Source of the DNA: Lactuca virosa
Lineage: Eukaryota > Streptophyta > Magnoliopsida > Asterales > Asteraceae
Length of the DNA: 64,000 nucleotides
Reading direction: 5' to 3'
Assembly: GCA_928212115.1 (NCBI GenBank)
Contig: CAKMRJ010005523.1
Span: forward strand, 147,688,984-147,752,983
Positions 60,451 through 64,000 of the stretch are shown here, one piece after another. Made by a program: the position numbers and the translations under genes. The first letter of the stretch is position 1. Each line of letters opens with the position of its first letter. A model generated the notes under the pieces. It was not told the DNA's origin. It saw only the letters and a program-made list of their open reading frames with translations, and searched no databases.

Positions 60451-62609
60451 AGTCCGATGCTCCTCCGCCAGGATTTCCGAACCCTCAAACTACCCTAGAA
60501 GTTGATTTTGAAACACTTTTTCGTCCTTCCGAAACAACTCTTGATTCGGAATCTCGATCAAGACCAAACCCCATTCCAATCCCTATTACGGAAGTTCCTG
60601 TCACACAAAACGCCTCCGGTCCGATCCCAGGCCTCCCTCCATTTGATTCCGAACCATTTCAACCTTCTCAGGTTGAGGGGGAGAATGCTCATCCCTCTCT
60701 TGAATCAAATGTGGATGGCTTCCAAGATACAGCTGCTGAGTTCGATGAATCTAATCCTCTCAACAATGATGAAAATGAAAATTTCTTTGAGTTTCCTTCT
60801 GATGATGATGTCAATCTCTCTGGTTCAGAAGTTCAGGGGGAGCATCATCCCAACATTCAAACCATTCAGGGGGAGCAAATCAATTCCATTGTTGATATAG
60901 GATCAACTGCTGCACAAGAACTACCACGATTACATGATTGGACCAAGGATCATCCTCCGAACCAAGTAATCGGTAACCCCAATGCTGGTGTAAAGACTCG
61001 TTCTGCTACAAGTGTCCAAAATGAATGCCATTTTTCAGCATTTATATCCATGGTTGAACCCAAATCCATCAAGGAAGCATTGGAGCATGCTGACTGGATT
61101 ACAACCATGTAAGAAGAACTGGCTGAATTTGACCGAAATGAAGTTTGGACTCTCGTGCCACCTTCTCAGAATCATCCCATTGTCGGCACAAGATGGGTAT
61201 TTCGCAACAAGCTAGATGACGCAGGAGTTATTATTCGCAATAAGGCAAGACTGGTGGCAAAAGGATTTACTCAGATTGAAGGCCTCGACTACGATGAGAT
61301 CATTGCTCCGGTTGCACGTCTTGAAGCTATCAGAATCTTTCTTGCTTATGCTGCTCACAATGGCTTCAAAGTTTACCAAATGGATGTTAAGAGTGCATTT
61401 CTTAACGGTGAACTTGACACTGAAGTGTACCTTCAACAGCCCCCCCAGATTTATTAATCTCTCCTTTCCGAACCACTGTTACAAACTCCGGAAGGCTGTC
61501 TACGGACTCAAGCAAGCTCCTCGGGCATGGTACGAGACCCTAACTTGATTTTCTCAAACGCTATGGTTTTCAAAGAGGTATTCTAGACCCCACTCTATTC
61601 CGAAGATCAAATGGTAAGCATCTCATGCTAGTGCATATTTATGTGGATGACATCATCTTTGGATCTACGGACCCATCTATGGTTGCTGACTTTGCTAAAC
61701 TTATGATCAATCGATTCCAAATGGCATGAATGGAGTTAAGCTTCTTTCTTGGTCTTAAGTCAAACAGACTAACAGAGGAATTCTTCATTCCCAAGAGAAG
61801 TACATTTCGGAACTCCTTAAGAAATACTCAATGGACACCTGTGCCTCTGCAAAGGTACCAATGGGCTTCGGACACAAGATCTTTGTCGACCATTCCAGTG
61901 TTCCTGTTGATGAAAAGAAGTATCGTGGAATGATTGGATCTCTACTCTATCTCACAGCAAGCGTCCAGATATAATGTTTTCCACATGCCTATGTGCCAGA
62001 TTTAAAGTCAACCCAAAGATGTCCCGTCTTTTGGCTGTGAAACAAAATTTCCGATACCTTAAAGGTACCAAGTGTCTCGGAATCTGGTATCCAGCAAATG
62101 AGAGCTTCCTACTTCAAGCTTATTCAGATTCAAACTATGGTGGTCTTCAACTTAATAGAAAAAGCACTTCGGGTGGCTGTCAATTCTTAGGTGGTCGTTT
62201 GGTCAGCTGGTCATCCAAGAAACAGAACTGCATTGCACTCTCTACAGCCGAAGCGGAATACATAGTTGCTGCCAGCTGTACATCTCAAGTTCTGTGGATG
62301 AAATCTCAACTCCCAGATTATGGTTACCGCTTTCAATTCGTTCCTATCTATTGTGACTCTCAAAGTGCCATTGCGATTTCTCACAATCCAATTCAACACT
62401 CAATGACCAAGCACATCGATATAAGGTACCATTTCATAAAAGATCATGTACTTAATGGTAACATTGAACTCATTTTTGTTCCATCTGACGATGAGATTGC
62501 TGATGTCTTTAACAAGGAATTAGACGAAACCAAATTCAATGGTTTTCTGAACAAGATGGGTATGATGATATCGGATCCTCAGTTCTTTCAAGAGACTTGT
62601 TCTCTTTGA
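60447..62609 (+). pseudogene. Reverse transcriptase and RNase H, element G pol
   Basis: After an acidic, Pro-rich linker (60447-61000) comes the copia RT: KARLVAKGFTQIEGLDYDE, VYQMDVKSAFLNGEL, KAVYGLKQAPRAWYE and the catalytic HIYVDDIIFGS near 61640, with the Asp pair intact. RNase H has AYSDSNYGGLQL, ALSTAEAEYIVAAS and IYCDSQSAIAISHNP, so its acidic residues are kept, and the tail reads MTKHIDIRYHFIKDHV. Stops or frameshifts at 61090, near 61455, 61545, near 61727 and around 61930-61980 split it. It ends at TGA 62607-62609. Confidence 0.86.
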
Positions 62610-62639
62610 TAGACGTATTTGAAAGAAACCTAGTTCCGA

Positions 62640-63240
62640 TCTCAAAATATTTTCATCTCGGAACTACTTTCTCTCGGAATACATAGGATCATTTTACTTG
62701 TCTTTATTTCTGACATTCACTTGAGTTTTTAAGTTGTACAGTTCATTCTGATTGTTTGCTATTCTAAGTCCACATTGTCACCATATTCGATTGTCATCTC
62801 GGAATATACTTCATAATGGCGTTCGGAATTCCACTCCGGAAAAGGTATTACATTATGTGCTCCAGATTTTTCAAATGCACACCGGAACTTTCTAAATGTG
62901 CTCCGGAATTTCCAAATCACTCCGGAAGGTTTCCCAAATTTTTCTCCAGAATCCTCAAATCTCACAATTATGTTCCGGAACCATTTTCAAATCTACTTCG
63001 GAATTTCTTCAAAATTACCATTCCGGAATTTTCGAAAATAAACTGAGTATCTGCTCCGGAATTTTCAAACAAGTTAAACTCTTGCTCCTAAATCAAAATT
63101 TGCTCCGGAATATTTTCGTTTTCCGGACCTCTTTTCATAACAAGTATGTTCCGGAACTCAACTCTTTATCCTCCGGATCATACTCAGTCTGGAAAAGCTC
63201 ATCCAGAATATCAAAGGATAATAAGGTGAAACGTTTTCAG
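62640..63240 (+). repeat. TCCGGAA-rich spacer between pol and the env-position ORF of G
   Basis: Non-coding stretch in which (T)CCGGAA or a close variant recurs roughly every 25-50 bp, usually inside a GCTCCGGAATTTTC-like context. The centre TCCGGA is a palindrome also clustered in G's LTR. Small ORFs across it are by-products. Confidence 0.75.
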
Positions 63241-63387
63241 TCTCAACGATTACTTTTTATGATGATCCTATCCTATTTACCTCGATTGTCGTGACACGAT
63301 TGCACGCCCCCGTAAAGGTATCCATCGAATCGCCGGTTCCGTTTTCCATTTCTAACCACACAAACCTTAACCTTTCACCTCCCATGT

Positions 63388-63484
63388 CCAATCAACCTCT
63401 CCTTCATTAAATGCGACCCATTTTATGTTCGGATCCTAATCATCACTTTTCTGACCCGACGCATTTACCTTACCTATATATACC
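63388..63484 (+). promoter_or_regulatory. Candidate internal promoter (CAAT and TATA boxes) for the env-position ORF
   Basis: CCAAT at 63388-63392 and CTATATATACC at 63474-63484, about 100 nt before the ATG at 63586, followed by a CT-rich leader. Spacing is that of a normal plant gene promoter. Confidence 0.5.
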
Positions 63485-63585
63485 CATTTAAAACCCCCTT
63501 TTACCTCTTTACGCTCTCAAAACCCTCAATGTCCAAATTCTCTCAACTGTTCTTCGTGTTCTTCAAGAACTTATAGCCTGCAACA

Positions 63586-64000
63586 ATGGCGTCTTCTCAA
63601 GAACCCACACCAACTGCTCAAATCCCAAAGAAGTCCATTGCAAAGAAGAAGTCTTTCAAAGGTTCCTCTTCCTCTGCTGATCAAGAACCATTCTTGAGAG
63701 ACACTACCCAGTTGTTCTCTCTCAACCCACTGGACTACGATAAATCAATCAGGGTTATGATCGAGTTCATCGAAAATCACCCTATCTCCGTTCCACTTAC
63801 CAAAATCCCTGAACCTCCACTACCACTTCATTATCTTCATCGAGCTTTTACCAGTATCAGGTTAAACGATGGTGCATTGGAAACCACCATCCTTGGAGAT
63901 AGAACTGTTCCCATTTACAAATCGACCTTCCTCAAGGCGATTGGTGTAAAGGCAAATCCCAAGGGTTTAAAGGTTGTTGAATCAATGTCTGAAGAGTTTC
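63586..64000 (+). CDS. Env-position ORF of copia element G, N-terminal part
   Basis: Open from ATG 63586 to the window end (138 codons shown). The start context CAACAATGGCG is a good plant initiation site and is preceded by an in-frame-free leader. The first 35 residues are Ser/Lys-rich (QIPKKSIAKKKSFKGSSSSA, a possible nuclear signal), followed by a globular part (LFSLNPLDYDKSIRVMIEFI ... LPLHYLHRAFTSIRL ... YKSTFLKAIGVKANPKGL). There is no signal peptide, so entry into the secretory pathway is not supported. I do not recognise the domain. Its place matches the broken ORF at 2-3129 in element H, which may be the C-terminal counterpart of the same kind of protein. Confidence 0.65.
   Translation, partial: MASSQEPTPTAQIPKKSIAKKKSFKGSSSSADQEPFLRDTTQLFSLNPLDYDKSIRVMIEFIENHPISVPLTKIPEPPLPLHYLHRAFTSIRLNDGALETTILGDRTVPIYKSTFLKAIGVKANPKGLKVVESMSEEF

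Larger units (their letters stand above)
55251..64000 (+). mobile_element. Ty1/copia Sirevirus-like element G, inserted in F (3' end off window)
   Basis: The order 5' LTR, initiator tRNA-Met primer site, long gag, protease, integrase, RT, RNase H, long spacer and an extra ORF is the copia order with the additional 3' gene typical of Sireviruses. Probable left target duplication is GTATC (55246-55250). The element is damaged in gag and pol, but the visible part of the extra ORF is open. Confidence 0.87.

Overview
This window is repeat-rich plant genomic DNA, made almost entirely of LTR retrotransposons inserted into one another. Chromodomain-bearing Ty3/gypsy elements with tRNA-Met-type primer sites, Sirevirus-like Ty1/copia elements, plant-style TATA boxes and an intron-containing DUF1985/Ulp1-type gene all point to a flowering plant. 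LTR motifs such as ACTCGACGAG and GTACGC..GCGTAC suggest Asteraceae, perhaps lettuce; that is a recollection-based inference. I see no intact host gene and no tRNA, rRNA or CRISPR array.

Left part. 1-3688 (+) is the 3' end of a Sirevirus-like copia element (H): a broken env-position ORF, polypurine tract and 3' LTR. It appears to sit inside the 3' LTR of gypsy element A (minus, 3689-14839). A carries gag, protease, RT, RNase H, integrase and chromodomain remnants and is itself split by a solo LTR (7603-9862, TSD CTGCT). 14840-18924 is AT-rich DNA without a recognisable gene.

Middle part. A DUF1985 + Ulp1 (C48) protease-like pseudogene runs from 18925 to 30550. One exon is cut by gypsy element B (minus, 19021-27948, TSD CTATG); the reading frame is continuous across the target site. 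B has lost most of RT, RNase H and the integrase N-terminus. Next come two nested solo LTRs of one family (30995-34882, TSD AAAAC, containing 32250-34253, TSD GTATA).

Right part. This is an open Russian doll. Gypsy C (+, from 34888) is cut by gypsy D (minus, from 40506), which is cut by gypsy E (minus, from 47280). After an unassigned block comes gypsy F (+, from 51615), which is cut by Sirevirus-like copia G (+, from 55251). G runs off the window just after the start of its env-position ORF. The missing ends of G, F, E, D and C are predicted to follow to the right, probably in that order.

Most notable observations: (1) a GT-AG intron-like segment at the same gag/protease position and phase in A, C and D; (2) a conserved hairpin about 660-820 nt inside six LTR copies or types, including a compensatory base-pair change; (3) family-specific short palindromes clustered at equivalent LTR positions in unrelated families; (4) an env-position ORF in G with what looks like its own CAAT/TATA promoter; (5) exact target-site reconstruction of the Ulp1-like exon.
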